Positions 37,599 to 46,166 of a stretch of 64,000 nt of DNA are shown here, in pieces. Source of the stretch: Aquabacterium olei (GTDB lineage Bacteria > Pseudomonadota > Gammaproteobacteria > Burkholderiales > Burkholderiaceae_C); NCBI RefSeq assembly GCF_003100395.1, contig NZ_CP029210.1, positions 1 to 64,000 on the forward strand, in the 5' to 3' direction. The position numbers were made by a program, and so were the translations under genes. Every line of letters begins with the position of its first letter. The stretch's first letter is position 1. Under the pieces are notes generated by a model. It saw only the letters and a list, made by a program, of their open reading frames with translations. It searched no databases and was not told the origin of the DNA.

Positions 37599-39578
37599 AT
37601 GGCAAAGGTTACGTTTAAAGGCATCGGGATTCAGAACCTCGGCCCTTATCTTGATCGGCAGTATTTGGAGCTCACCGTGCGAGCGACCAAGCCGATCGTG
37701 CTGGTCAACGCGTTGAACGGAAGCGGCAAGACCACGTTGCTGACTTGCTTGCAGGTCGCGCTCTATGGCGCCAAAGCAATTGGGAATGGCAGAACTTCGG
37801 AGTTCGAAGCGCTCATCCGCGGTTTGCATCGTGAAGATGCGTCCGGACCTGCGCGCATCGACTTGGACCTTGTGATCGAGACCAACGGAGCGAGCGATCA
37901 GATCACGGTCAGTCGCGAATGGATCCTGGGCGCCAAGCTTCAAGAGCGCCTGACGGTCACCAAGGATGGGCAAGAAGACCAAACGCTTACCGATGAGTGG
38001 CACGAATACTTAGATCGGATCTTGCCGTCGGAGCTCTTGCAGTTGTTCTTGTTCGACGGCGAAAAGATCGAAGCACTGGCGAACCCAAAGACGCTGCCAG
38101 GCATGCTTCGGAGCGCGACGGAAGCCTTTCTCGGTATCGGTGGCATCGACACACTGAGCCGCGATCTCATCGCCGTTGAGCGACGCACGATGCTGAGCGC
38201 CAAGAAAAACAGCGGGGACTACGAGATCGCCAAGGCTGAGCTTGAACAGCTGGAGCAGCAGCAAAACGCTGTGCAATCTGCAGTGGACGTGTTGAAGCAG
38301 ACCCTACCGGGGGCGGAGGAACAACTTCATAAGGCGAAAGAAGCATACGAGGGTGCCACCCTTCATGCCGAGCGCTCTGGATTGCTAGCGTATGAGAAGG
38401 CTGCGGACATCAAGGCGGCGGAGCAAGCGGCGCGCGCCGAAGTGAATGCAGCGGCCCAGGCAGTACGTGAGGCCCTGGCGGATCCCTTCGCACCCTTGGC
38501 GTTACTCGGCTCCATGTGGGCGCATTACAAGGATCAATGGACGGCTGAGCAGGACACTCGTGCGGCAAAGCACTTGTTGACCGAGATTGAGCGTCGGGAC
38601 CGCCGGCTGCTAAAAGACCTGCGCGGCGGTATCAACGATAAGGCGTTGACCCTGGTGCAGCAAGCTTTGGCGCAGGACAACGAACGCTACAGGAGGGCTG
38701 CCGGGCGTCCCACCTTCCTCATGCCAGCGCCAGACCCCGAAAGCCTGGACAGTGCCATCAAGTCCGCGGACCAAAGGCATAAGAGCGCACGCAAGCGATT
38801 GGCTTCTGCAAAACAAAAGCTCGCTGACATGGAGCGGCAAGTGGCCGCAATTCCCGAGGGCGATCAACTGGCCGATATTCTTGCTGACCTGAAGCAGAAG
38901 TCGGACGAGCAAGCCCGTGCCGAAGAGCGGCGCAATTACTTGCTCAAACAGCTGGACGAGCAAGAGTCCATGCTTGCGCATGTGACCTTGCGCACAAACG
39001 CTGCCCGACAACGGATGAGCAAGGACTTTCAGGGCGAAGCGCTGGACATGAAGGCCCTCGCCGCGGCTCAGCGTACGCGGGCCGTCCTGGCGGTCTTCAA
39101 AGACAAGCTTTTGGCGTCGAAGGCACGGTGGCTGTCTGACAAGATCACTGAAGAGTTCCGCGCATTGATGCGCAAACAGATGCTTGTCAAAGAGGTTCGG
39201 GTGGACCCGGACACCTACGACGTGACCATCGTCGGCGGGCACAACAAGCAGCTGCCGATGGAACGGCTTTCTGCCGGCGAGCGTCAGCTCCTGGCCATTG
39301 CCGTGCTCAGTGCACTGATCCGCGAGCGCAGGGGCCAGTTCCCCGTGGTGGTCGACACGCCGCTCGCACGTCTGGACCGGTCGCACCGAGAGGCGTTGAT
39401 CAAACGATTCTTTGCCAAGGTTTCCCACCAAGTGATGGTTCTCTCGACAGACGAAGAGGTCGAAGGCTCGGTTTACGAGGCCATGCAGAAATACACCTCG
39501 AAGGCCTTTGTCATCGAGTTCTCTGACGCGCGCAGGGCGTCTTCCATTGCAGAAGTCGAACTGCCTCTCGCCGCCTGA
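37599..39578 (+). CDS. dndD: DNA phosphorothioation ATPase DndD (SMC-like)
   Basis: A 659-residue SMC/Rad50-like ATPase. Walker A is LNGSGKTTLL near residues 39-48. Two long heptad-rich coiled-coil arms follow (about 190-290 and 370-500). The C-terminal head has the ABC signature LSAGERQLLA and Walker B FPVVVDTPLARLD. DndD is thought to open or nick DNA so that DndC and DndE can insert sulfur. The start is 6 bases after dndC, and dndE begins 5 bases after its stop. Nothing is truncated relative to the usual 650-670 residues. Confidence 0.96.
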   Translation: MAKVTFKGIGIQNLGPYLDRQYLELTVRATKPIVLVNALNGSGKTTLLTCLQVALYGAKAIGNGRTSEFEALIRGLHREDASGPARIDLDLVIETNGASDQITVSREWILGAKLQERLTVTKDGQEDQTLTDEWHEYLDRILPSELLQLFLFDGEKIEALANPKTLPGMLRSATEAFLGIGGIDTLSRDLIAVERRTMLSAKKNSGDYEIAKAELEQLEQQQNAVQSAVDVLKQTLPGAEEQLHKAKEAYEGATLHAERSGLLAYEKAADIKAAEQAARAEVNAAAQAVREALADPFAPLALLGSMWAHYKDQWTAEQDTRAAKHLLTEIERRDRRLLKDLRGGINDKALTLVQQALAQDNERYRRAAGRPTFLMPAPDPESLDSAIKSADQRHKSARKRLASAKQKLADMERQVAAIPEGDQLADILADLKQKSDEQARAEERRNYLLKQLDEQESMLAHVTLRTNAARQRMSKDFQGEALDMKALAAAQRTRAVLAVFKDKLLASKARWLSDKITEEFRALMRKQMLVKEVRVDPDTYDVTIVGGHNKQLPMERLSAGERQLLAIAVLSALIRERRGQFPVVVDTPLARLDRSHREALIKRFFAKVSHQVMVLSTDEEVEGSVYEAMQKYTSKAFVIEFSDARRASSIAEVELPLAA

Positions 39579-39583
39579 AGATC

Positions 39584-39928
39584 ATGATTGAACGAGTCAA
39601 ACTGAGCGCGACGGCCAAGCAGCAGCTCATCACCCTGAAGCGTCGCACAGGGATCGAGCACTACAACGTCATTTGCCGTCATGCGCTGATGCTCTCTATG
39701 GCAAGCGACAACGCCTTGCCACCAGAGAACCACTCTATGGCGGGAGGGCTGGAGATCGACTGGCGAGTGTTTGCGGGCGAGGCGGCAGACACCTACCTGA
39801 ATCTATTGGCGATGAAAGCTCAGCAGGAACGCGGAGAAGTTTCACCGGAGGCCGTTAGAGCAACGCTCACCGCTCACGTGCATCGAGGGCTGTCGTTGCT
39901 TGTATCGACCAACAAGTTCTCGATTTGA
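39584..39928 (+). CDS. dndE: DNA phosphorothioation protein DndE
   Basis: A 114-residue helical protein with the DndE pattern: RVKLSATAKQQLITLKRRTGIEHYNVICRHA at the N-terminus (positive face) and GEIDW-like EIDWRVFAGE in the middle. DndE forms a tetramer and is required for phosphorothioation, binding nicked DNA. It is the last gene of dndBCDE; a convergent methyltransferase ends 31 bases downstream. None of the restriction genes dndF, dndG and dndH that usually follow dndE are found here. Confidence 0.93.
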   Translation: MIERVKLSATAKQQLITLKRRTGIEHYNVICRHALMLSMASDNALPPENHSMAGGLEIDWRVFAGEAADTYLNLLAMKAQQERGEVSPEAVRATLTAHVHRGLSLLVSTNKFSI

Positions 39929-39958
39929 AGCGGATCAGTATTCCGTCGGAATGACAGC

Positions 39959-40573
39959 TCAAGCTGCCTTTCTGACAAGCGCGTTGAGCCATGTGGTACC
40001 GCTCCTGGAGCTTAGATCCTCAGTGACCCAGCTCTCTTTGGACGCTACCCCAGGCAGCTCGATCAGCCATTCGAGTAGCTCGTCCTCGCGGGCGTCAGTA
40101 AACGACCGTCCGACGGGGTCTACACGCTCGCCGCCACCGAGCTTGTAGCTCGCGTAGACGACCCCACCCGGCTTGAGCAGTTGCCACAGACGGGACCACG
40201 CTTCTGGCTGATCACGCCCGGCCACATGCAGCAGGCTGGCGCAGGCCCATATGCCGTCGAACAGCGTACCAGCGGGCAGACCCAGCTGAGCGGCGTCCGA
40301 CAGGCTCAGAAAGTGAGCGACCTGAACCTGCAGGCCGCTGTGTTCGGAAGCGAGGCGTGCCAGTTCGGGGCTGGCATCGAACGCAGTGACCTGATAACCC
40401 CGATCCTTGAACGACCGGGCATCACGCCCCGAGCCACACCCCGCGTCCAGAATGCGCCCGCCTGCTGAGATCTTCTGCAGAAACCGCGCGTGCAGCGGCC
40501 CCATGTCGACCCCCACGGTCGCTTCGAAGAATGTCGTCGCGTGGTCGTTGTAGTACTGGCTGGTCTGGCTCAT
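39959..40573 (-). CDS. Class I SAM-dependent methyltransferase
   Basis: A 204-residue methyltransferase of the small TehB/Methyltransf_11-like kind. ILDAGCGSGRDARSF is motif I, VTAFDASPEL carries the acidic ribose-binding residue, and GIWACASLLHV and LKPGGVVYASYK complete the fold. The ATG at 40573 gives MSQTSQYYNDHA, typical for this group; the codons upstream are Arg/Pro-rich and not homologous. The substrate is unknown. It lies tail to tail with dndE and could be a passenger; such genes also occur away from dnd clusters. Confidence 0.85.
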   Translation of the reverse strand: MSQTSQYYNDHATTFFEATVGVDMGPLHARFLQKISAGGRILDAGCGSGRDARSFKDRGYQVTAFDASPELARLASEHSGLQVQVAHFLSLSDAAQLGLPAGTLFDGIWACASLLHVAGRDQPEAWSRLWQLLKPGGVVYASYKLGGGERVDPVGRSFTDAREDELLEWLIELPGVASKESWVTEDLSSRSGTTWLNALVRKAA

Positions 40574-40715
40574 CGAACACGGCCACGCACATCGGTGCGC
40601 GCCCCTCCCTTCACGCATTCTAGGCAAGGGCAATGCACCGCCCGAATACCCTTTGCAGGGATACTTGACGGGTTTCATCCGCCTTCCGACGAAGGTTTAC
40701 TCGGGGCTCTCCACC

Positions 40716-41816
40716 ATGTCCATCGCCACGCTTTTCGCCGCCTCTTCGACCTTCGAATCGGCCCGGCAGGTGGGGGTGCTGCCCGCCGATCACCCCGCGC
40801 GCCGCCTGCACGGCCACAGTTTCACGGCCAAGGTGCGGGCCTCGCTGGATGCAGGCTGGGCGCCCTGGCCCGGCGGGGATGTGAGCGAACTGGCCGGCTT
40901 GCTCGGCGCCTGTACCGCCCAACTGGACTACCGCCATCTGAACGAGCTGTTGCCGGTGCCGACGGACGAGAACCTGGCCCGCTGGGTGCGAGATCAACTG
41001 CAGGTGTCGGTGCCTGGCCTGGAGCAGGTCGGCATTCAGTCGACCTCGGACCAGGGCGTTGACCTGGATGCGAACGACCACGCACACATCTGGCGACGCT
41101 ACCGCTTTCAGTCGGCCCACAAGCTGCCCAACGTGCCTTTCGGGCACAAGTGCGGGCGCCTGCATGGCCACGGCTTCGAGGTCATCCTCCATGCCAACCA
41201 GGATGCAGGCGGCCGAGACCTGTCGATCGACTACGACCACCTGGATGCGATCTGGGCGCCGTTCCATTACCAGCTCCATCACAAGTACCTCAACGCCATC
41301 GAAGGCCTGGAGAACCCGACCAGCGAGGTGATCGCCGGTTGGCTGTGGCAGCGCCTGAAAGCGGTGCTGCCGGAGCTGTCCTGGGTGACGGTGTATGAGA
41401 CGGGTTCGTGCGGGGCCAACTTCAACGGCCACGATTACCGCATCTGGAAAGAGATGACGCTCGACAGCGCCCTCTTTCTGCGCAATGCGCCTGCCGATGA
41501 CCCGCTGTCGCACATCCATGGCCACACGTACACGATGCGCCTGCACCTCTCGGCGCCGCTCGATCAGGTGATGGGCTGGACGGTGGATTTCGGGGACGTG
41601 AAGGAGCGCTTCAATCCCATCTTCAAGGCGCTGGACCACCACCCTCTGCACGAGTTGCCCGGGCTGGAAGACTGCGATGCGGGCTCATTGGCGCGCTGGG
41701 TGCTGGCCGAGGGGCGACGTGCGCTGCCGCAGATCGACCGTGTCGACATGTATGAGACCCGCGGGTGTGGGGCCATCGCCTTGATGGATCGCGACGGCCC
41801 GGCGTTGCCCATCTGA
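40716..41816 (+). CDS. Triple-domain 6-pyruvoyl-tetrahydropterin synthase/QueD-like protein
   Basis: A 366-residue protein made of three tandem 6-PTPS/QueD-like domains (about residues 5-115, 120-243 and 244-366). Each has a HGH motif: RLHGHSF, RLHGHGF and HIHGHTY. Only the middle one is complete. It has the zinc His in QSAHKLPN, HxH, the catalytic Cys in FGHKCGRLHG and the YETGSCGANF block with a conserved Glu. The first domain reads SSTFESA and the third LDSALFL where the first zinc His should be. Single-domain QueD has about 120 residues and makes 6-carboxytetrahydropterin for queuosine. The fusion could assemble fewer chains into the usual hexamer. It has no obvious ribosome-binding site and stands alone. 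Confidence 0.85.
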   Translation: MSIATLFAASSTFESARQVGVLPADHPARRLHGHSFTAKVRASLDAGWAPWPGGDVSELAGLLGACTAQLDYRHLNELLPVPTDENLARWVRDQLQVSVPGLEQVGIQSTSDQGVDLDANDHAHIWRRYRFQSAHKLPNVPFGHKCGRLHGHGFEVILHANQDAGGRDLSIDYDHLDAIWAPFHYQLHHKYLNAIEGLENPTSEVIAGWLWQRLKAVLPELSWVTVYETGSCGANFNGHDYRIWKEMTLDSALFLRNAPADDPLSHIHGHTYTMRLHLSAPLDQVMGWTVDFGDVKERFNPIFKALDHHPLHELPGLEDCDAGSLARWVLAEGRRALPQIDRVDMYETRGCGAIALMDRDGPALPI

Positions 41817-41875
41817 TCGAGGAGCGACAACGATGAAGACCAGCGGTGGATCCCGGCTCAAGGTGCAGGGGGACG

Positions 41876-42838
41876 TCACAAGGTCTTCTGATGCTCACGG
41901 CAGTACTGAAACCCGCCGAAACGCGTCTCGTTGTTCCAGCAGAACTTGCCCTCGGCGAAGGTGATCTTGGATCCGCAAGTCACGCACACGAGCTTCCGCT
42001 TGAGTCCCTCGTCGGGCGTGTGGACCGGCAGCGAGTTGCTCGCAGCCAGCTTCGCGGGCTTGTACGCAGGTGTCGGCTCCTGAGCCACGGCGGGGGCCAC
42101 AGCCACCTTCGGGGCCATGAAATCGGGCAGTGTCAGCGGGTTCGTGGGCCGATGCTGGCGGACGAGCTTTTCTGCCCAGTCCTTGATGGTGTCGCTGCTG
42201 CGGATGGCGAGCACGGTGGTCAAGGCGTCAACGATGCCAACGTCTTCATCGGCCCACTTCTGGTGCCAGCTGGGCAAGGCATCGGCCTTCATCACCCGGC
42301 TGGTGTCGAAAATACCTTTTGCCGGGCGCGTGATGATGGCCTTGGGATGCAGCAGCACCAGGTGATGGAAGGTGGGCTTCACGCCCAGGCGGCCTGTGAT
42401 CTCCAGGCGCTCGAGCAGCTTTGCGAGGATGCGTTCGTGGCGCTTGCTTTGCTCGACCGGTGACGCAATGCCGTAGGTTCGGCCGTTGGTGTACGTGACA
42501 CTGAACTCACCATGCTCGTTGATGGCCAGGTTGCCGTTGAAGCACTTGGTCTCGACAAGGAAGAAGTCCAGCCGCCGGTTGAAGAAGAGGTGGTCGATCT
42601 GTGCCACCTCCCCTTCGAACTCCAGCCGCAGGTCGTGAATGACGGCGTTGTTCTTGCTGGCCTTCAGGTAGCTGTCGATGTAGAAGGCGGCATCGCGTTC
42701 CCCTTCGATGCCCCTGCGCACGCGCACGAGCTCTTCGTCCAGCCATTCCCGCTGGCGGGCATCCAGCAAGGCGGATTTCTTCAGTTCGGCCAGCAAGGCC
42801 AGGCGCTTGGCCTTGTCGTCTGCGTGTTTGATGATCAC
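41876..42838 (-). CDS. NERD-domain nuclease-like protein with C-terminal zinc finger
   Basis: A 320-residue protein. Residues about 40-150 form a NERD (nuclease-related) domain, itself a PD-(D/E)XK relative: EVAQIDHLFFNRRLDFFLVETKCFNGNL contains D...ETK. A central region carries AIITRPAKG. A Pro/Ala linker follows. The C-terminus has CVTCGSKI, then CWNN, then CREH, a likely treble-clef or ribbon zinc finger. The GTG at 42838 overlaps the stop of the NYN gene as GTGA, so the two are co-translated; an upstream GTG at 42886 would lie inside that gene. Pairing with a NYN RNase suggests a nucleic-acid processing or defence function that is not otherwise visible. Confidence 0.78.
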   Translation of the reverse strand: MIIKHADDKAKRLALLAELKKSALLDARQREWLDEELVRVRRGIEGERDAAFYIDSYLKASKNNAVIHDLRLEFEGEVAQIDHLFFNRRLDFFLVETKCFNGNLAINEHGEFSVTYTNGRTYGIASPVEQSKRHERILAKLLERLEITGRLGVKPTFHHLVLLHPKAIITRPAKGIFDTSRVMKADALPSWHQKWADEDVGIVDALTTVLAIRSSDTIKDWAEKLVRQHRPTNPLTLPDFMAPKVAVAPAVAQEPTPAYKPAKLAASNSLPVHTPDEGLKRKLVCVTCGSKITFAEGKFCWNNETRFGGFQYCREHQKTL

Positions 42839-43596
42839 TTTTCTGCTGCCTTCTGAAGTTCGTTCGCCGGCTTCAACGCCACCCACGACCCGTTGTTCGC
42901 ACCCTGCGTGAGCGTCAACTCCGGGTAGGCGCGCACCATGTCGGTCAGGGTGCTGTGCCCATACACCTTGGGCGCAAAGCTTGGGTTGGTGCGCTTCATG
43001 TACTGGCCCAGTGCGCCCAGCCCGACCTTGCCGTCGCTGGTGCTTTCCACCATGAGCGCCACGGCGTCGAGCAACGCTTTGGGGCGCCGCTTCTTGACCG
43101 GCGCAGGCGCCGGAGGCAAGGCTTTCACTCCCGCTTCGCTCTCTGCAGCGGGTTGTGGCTCTGGCGCCTGCCAGAGGAAGAAGCGATCGCTGGCGTTCTG
43201 AAGCGCGTCAGGCGTCTTGGCCTCACCGACGATGAGTACGCTGGCACCGCGCTCGCGCAGCTTGCGGCACAGGTACGCGAAGTCCGAATCGCTGGTCACC
43301 AGGCAGAAGGTGTCCGCCCGGTCATCGAACAGGGCTTCCTGCGCATCCAGCGCCAGGGCAATGTCCGAGGTGTTCTTGCCCGATGCGTACTGGTACTGCA
43401 GACAAGGCGTGAAGGCCATGCGCACCAGCGCCTCTTGCCACTTGTTGGCCAGGGTCTGATGGTTGCCGTAGCCGCGTCGCATGACGACCCGGCCGAACTG
43501 CGCCACCATTTGCAGCGCGTACTCCAGGATTTCGGGCGACGTGTTGTCGCAATCAACCAGCACAGCCACCCGGCCGTTGTCGTCGTGGTCTGCCAT
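42835..43596 (-). CDS. NYN-domain RNase with OST-HTH/LOTUS domain
   Basis: A 253-residue protein. The N-terminal NYN/LabA-like PIN-fold domain has the acidic site VLVDCDNTSP, KNTSDIALALDAQEAL and CLVTSDSDFAYL (three acidic clusters that bind metal for RNase activity). After a Pro/Ala-rich linker, residues about 165-245 (KALLDAVALMVES, then KVYGHSTLTDMVRAYPELTL) match an OST-HTH/LOTUS RNA-binding domain. The NYN-LOTUS fusion is widespread in bacteria and linked to RNA turnover. It is the first gene of a pair with the NERD protein, and no promoter is evident in the 117-base gap 43597-43713. Confidence 0.85.
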   Translation of the reverse strand: MADHDDNGRVAVLVDCDNTSPEILEYALQMVAQFGRVVMRRGYGNHQTLANKWQEALVRMAFTPCLQYQYASGKNTSDIALALDAQEALFDDRADTFCLVTSDSDFAYLCRKLRERGASVLIVGEAKTPDALQNASDRFFLWQAPEPQPAAESEAGVKALPPAPAPVKKRRPKALLDAVALMVESTSDGKVGLGALGQYMKRTNPSFAPKVYGHSTLTDMVRAYPELTLTQGANNGSWVALKPANELQKAAEK

Positions 43597-43713
43597 GGCA
43601 GCGTTCCCTGATGTGTTTTCTTGTCAGGGAATTCTGCATGAGCCCCCGTGGGCTGGCAGCCGGGCCTTTGGCCGATGGCCCGGCATTCTTTCACGGCACC
43701 GCCGTGCGCCCGT

Positions 43714-44577
43714 TCAGGTCCGTTGCGCCGAACGCCGCCGCCACGCGCCCGCACCCGCCACCATCAACAGCCCGCTCAAGGCCAGCGTGGTGCTCTCCGG
43801 CTCCGGCACGGCGCTGATGGTGCTGGCGGTGTAGTCAAGCCGGATCGACGTGTCGTAGATCAGGTAGCCATTGAGGCTGTAGCTCAGCGACCGGTTGGCA
43901 GACAGCTCGGCCAGCATGGCGCTGTCGAGATCCAGCGTGACGGACAGTGCACGCTTGCTCGTGGTGATGATGTGCTCGGCGGTGTAGAAGTCGAAGTAGC
44001 GGGTGACGACCTCTACGAAACCATCCGAATTGGGCGTCGACGTGTCCCTGTACGCTGAGAAGGTTTTCGTCTCGCTGATTTCCTCCAGTCGGGTCGTCCG
44101 CGTGGTCAACGTGCCTTTGACGTCGTCCCAGCCGCTGAGGGAGCCGATGGAAGCCGAGAGGAAGGCGTTGTCGGTTTCACTGTAGGTTCGTTCAAGAAAC
44201 CGCTTGTAGCCGATCTGGTCGTAGGCACGCCAGTAGGACTTGCCGTCGACATCCGTCCAGGAGGAGTACACGAAGCGGTCTTGATAGAGCAGCGTGTAGG
44301 CCGGGTCGGTGTGCCCCATGTAGAACAGATGCGGCGTCATGAGTGCCGAAAAGGTGACCTGTGCGCTGGTGAACTGCAGGTCCGCGAGATCGGGGCGCCA
44401 GCTGAAGTCCATGGCGCCGCCGTAGGGGCTGAATTCGAGGCTACCGGAAACAGTGGCGGCGTTCGCGGCACCCCAGGCGGTGGCGGCGGCCAGTGCGGCG
44501 GTGAGGCCAGCCGTCTTCAGGGCGCTCAGGGAGCGGGCGATCGCGCGTGTGCGCAGGGGTACTTCCATTCGGGTCAT
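43714..44577 (-). CDS. PEP-CTERM sorting-domain secreted protein
   Basis: A 287-residue exported protein. The signal peptide covers residues about 8-38 (TAGLTAALAAATAWGAANA). The mature part is Ser/Thr/Tyr-rich and beta-like. The tail has VPEPESTTLA, a hydrophobic segment and AWRRRSAQRT, a classical PEP-CTERM signal for exosortase. No function can be read from the body. The ATG at 44577 is chosen; a second Met at 44568 is nearly equivalent. It lies head to tail behind the TAXI protein gene with 106 bases between them. It is the second PEP-CTERM protein in the window and is not similar in its body to the one at 3345. Confidence 0.87.
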   Translation of the reverse strand: MTRMEVPLRTRAIARSLSALKTAGLTAALAAATAWGAANAATVSGSLEFSPYGGAMDFSWRPDLADLQFTSAQVTFSALMTPHLFYMGHTDPAYTLLYQDRFVYSSWTDVDGKSYWRAYDQIGYKRFLERTYSETDNAFLSASIGSLSGWDDVKGTLTTRTTRLEEISETKTFSAYRDTSTPNSDGFVEVVTRYFDFYTAEHIITTSKRALSVTLDLDSAMLAELSANRSLSYSLNGYLIYDTSIRLDYTASTISAVPEPESTTLALSGLLMVAGAGAWRRRSAQRT

Positions 44578-44683
44578 CGTGCAGTCCAACAAGCAGGATG
44601 CGGCGAGCTTAAGGGCGCATGGCGCCGATCTCGGTGAACGCCATCCCCCCCAAGCGGAGGTTTGACGAACGTGCCGGATGGAC

Positions 44684-46054
44684 TCAAGCCGCCCTTGCCA
44701 GCAACCGCCGCCGCGTGCTGTCGATGTTGTTCCGCAGCGCATAGAGCTCGTCGGCATGCGCCAGCGGCACCGTGATCTGGCCGGCCACCCGGTCGAGCTC
44801 GTCCAGTTCATTGAGCAGTTCGGTGGTGTCGGCCTGGCCCTCCTCCATGCGCGCCTCGACCTGCCGCAGCCGCGCATACCAGCGAAACACCCGCTGCCGC
44901 ACCCGATAGGTATACAGCGGCGGCACCACGCGCGACAGCGGCAGCAGCAGCACGATCAAGCCGCCGATGACGAGCCACATCCGTTCGAGCAGGTTGCTGG
45001 CCCAGAAGGGCAGAAAGCGCTGCCAGAACGGCGGCGTGCCGTTGATGGCGCGGTCGCCTTCGGGGCTGACGGGCAGCTCGCTGGTGCGGGTGTTGGGGAA
45101 GTCGCGTGCGCGGTTGAACCAGCCGGCGCCGCCGTGCAGCTGCTGGGCGGTCTGCGCGAACAGCTGGCGCAGCGCGGGGTGGGTGTCTTCGCGGGTCAGC
45201 AGCGCGGTGGTGGCGGCCAGCAGGCCGATGTCCTGCGGGGGCAGGTCGCGGGCCAGGTCGACCATGCCGCGTGGCAGCGTGACGGTCTGCAGGAAGGGGA
45301 AGCGGCGGGCCAGGGCATCGGCCTGGGGCAGGTCGGCCAGCGCGATGCCGGGTTGTTGCAACAGGCGCTGCACCACCGGCGATTCGGGCGCGGTGACGAG
45401 CACCAGCGCATCCAGCTTGCCGGACAGCAGTGCCTGGGCCGCCACCTCGGGCGCGAACTGGCGCTGTGTGAGCGCGCCGGTGTCGAGCCCGTTGGCCTGC
45501 AGAAGGCGACGCACCAGTTCGGGCACACCGCTGCCTGCTTGGTCGATGTTGACGCGCAGGCCGCGCAGCTGGGTCAGCGAGGTGAACGCGGGCGGCGGCC
45601 CGCGGCGGCCGGGTCGTTGCAGCGCCGCGGGGCGGTAGAACAACCACACGGGTTCGTAGAACAGTGCCCCCAGGGACATGAGCCCGGCGTCTGCATCGGC
45701 GGCGGTGTCATCGCTGCCGCCGCGCACAAAGGCCACGTCGGCGCGGCCTTCGCGCAGGGCCAGCAGGTTGCCGGCCGTGCCTTCGGTGGTGAGCAGCTGC
45801 ACGCGGATGCCGTCGCGTTCGAGGGCGCGGGCGTAGCGCTGACCGAACTCGGCGTAGGCACTGCCTGCCGGGCCGGTGGCCAGCGTGACGGTGCGCGGCG
45901 GTTGCGGATCCAGCCACCAGTAGGCGGCGGCCAGCAGCGCGCCGGCCAGCAGCAGCACCGGGCCGGCCGAGGCCAGCATGTCGCGCACGGACAGCACCCA
46001 CAGGCGGATGGTGAGCCGCAGGCGTTGGGTCACAGGGGGGCGGATGTCGGCCAT
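44684..46054 (-). CDS. TAXI-type TRAP transporter solute-binding protein, membrane-anchored
   Basis: A 456-residue protein. A transmembrane anchor at about residues 30-50 is followed by a TAXI-family binding domain (TVTLATGPAGSAYAEFGQRYA, RADVAFVRGGSDD, LRGLRVNIDQAGSG, KLDALVLVTAP). A second hydrophobic segment lies near residue 365 (MWLVIGGLIVLLLPLS), and a helical, charged C-terminal tail follows. Normal TAXI proteins are free periplasmic receptors for TRAP transporters. This one is tethered at both ends of the binding domain, and no TRAP membrane subunit is nearby, so it may sense rather than transport. It is divergent from the alpha-2-macroglobulin gene, with 112 bases between starts. Confidence 0.85.
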   Translation of the reverse strand: MADIRPPVTQRLRLTIRLWVLSVRDMLASAGPVLLLAGALLAAAYWWLDPQPPRTVTLATGPAGSAYAEFGQRYARALERDGIRVQLLTTEGTAGNLLALREGRADVAFVRGGSDDTAADADAGLMSLGALFYEPVWLFYRPAALQRPGRRGPPPAFTSLTQLRGLRVNIDQAGSGVPELVRRLLQANGLDTGALTQRQFAPEVAAQALLSGKLDALVLVTAPESPVVQRLLQQPGIALADLPQADALARRFPFLQTVTLPRGMVDLARDLPPQDIGLLAATTALLTREDTHPALRQLFAQTAQQLHGGAGWFNRARDFPNTRTSELPVSPEGDRAINGTPPFWQRFLPFWASNLLERMWLVIGGLIVLLLPLSRVVPPLYTYRVRQRVFRWYARLRQVEARMEEGQADTTELLNELDELDRVAGQITVPLAHADELYALRNNIDSTRRRLLARAA

Positions 46055-46124
46055 GGACGGTGGGGCGTGCAGATCGGGGGCTGCTCATTCTAGGTAGCGC
46101 GCGGCCGGTGGGCGTCCCCGCCGA

Positions 46125-46160
46125 TATAGTGCGGCACACAACAAACACGATCAGGAAGGA
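46125..46160 (+). promoter_or_regulatory. -10 box and ribosome-binding site of the alpha-2-macroglobulin gene
   Basis: TATAGT (46125-46130) is a good -10 element, 37 bases before the ATG, without a clear -35 box. AGGAAGGA (46153-46160) is a strong ribosome-binding site 6 bases before the ATG at 46167. Confidence 0.5.
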
Positions 46161-46166
46161 AGTCAG

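Noticed and set aside
39959..40573. Methyltransferase as a dnd accessory gene
   Set aside because: It is convergent with dndE, has chromosomal composition, and is of a general small-molecule type; no evidence ties it to phosphorothioation.
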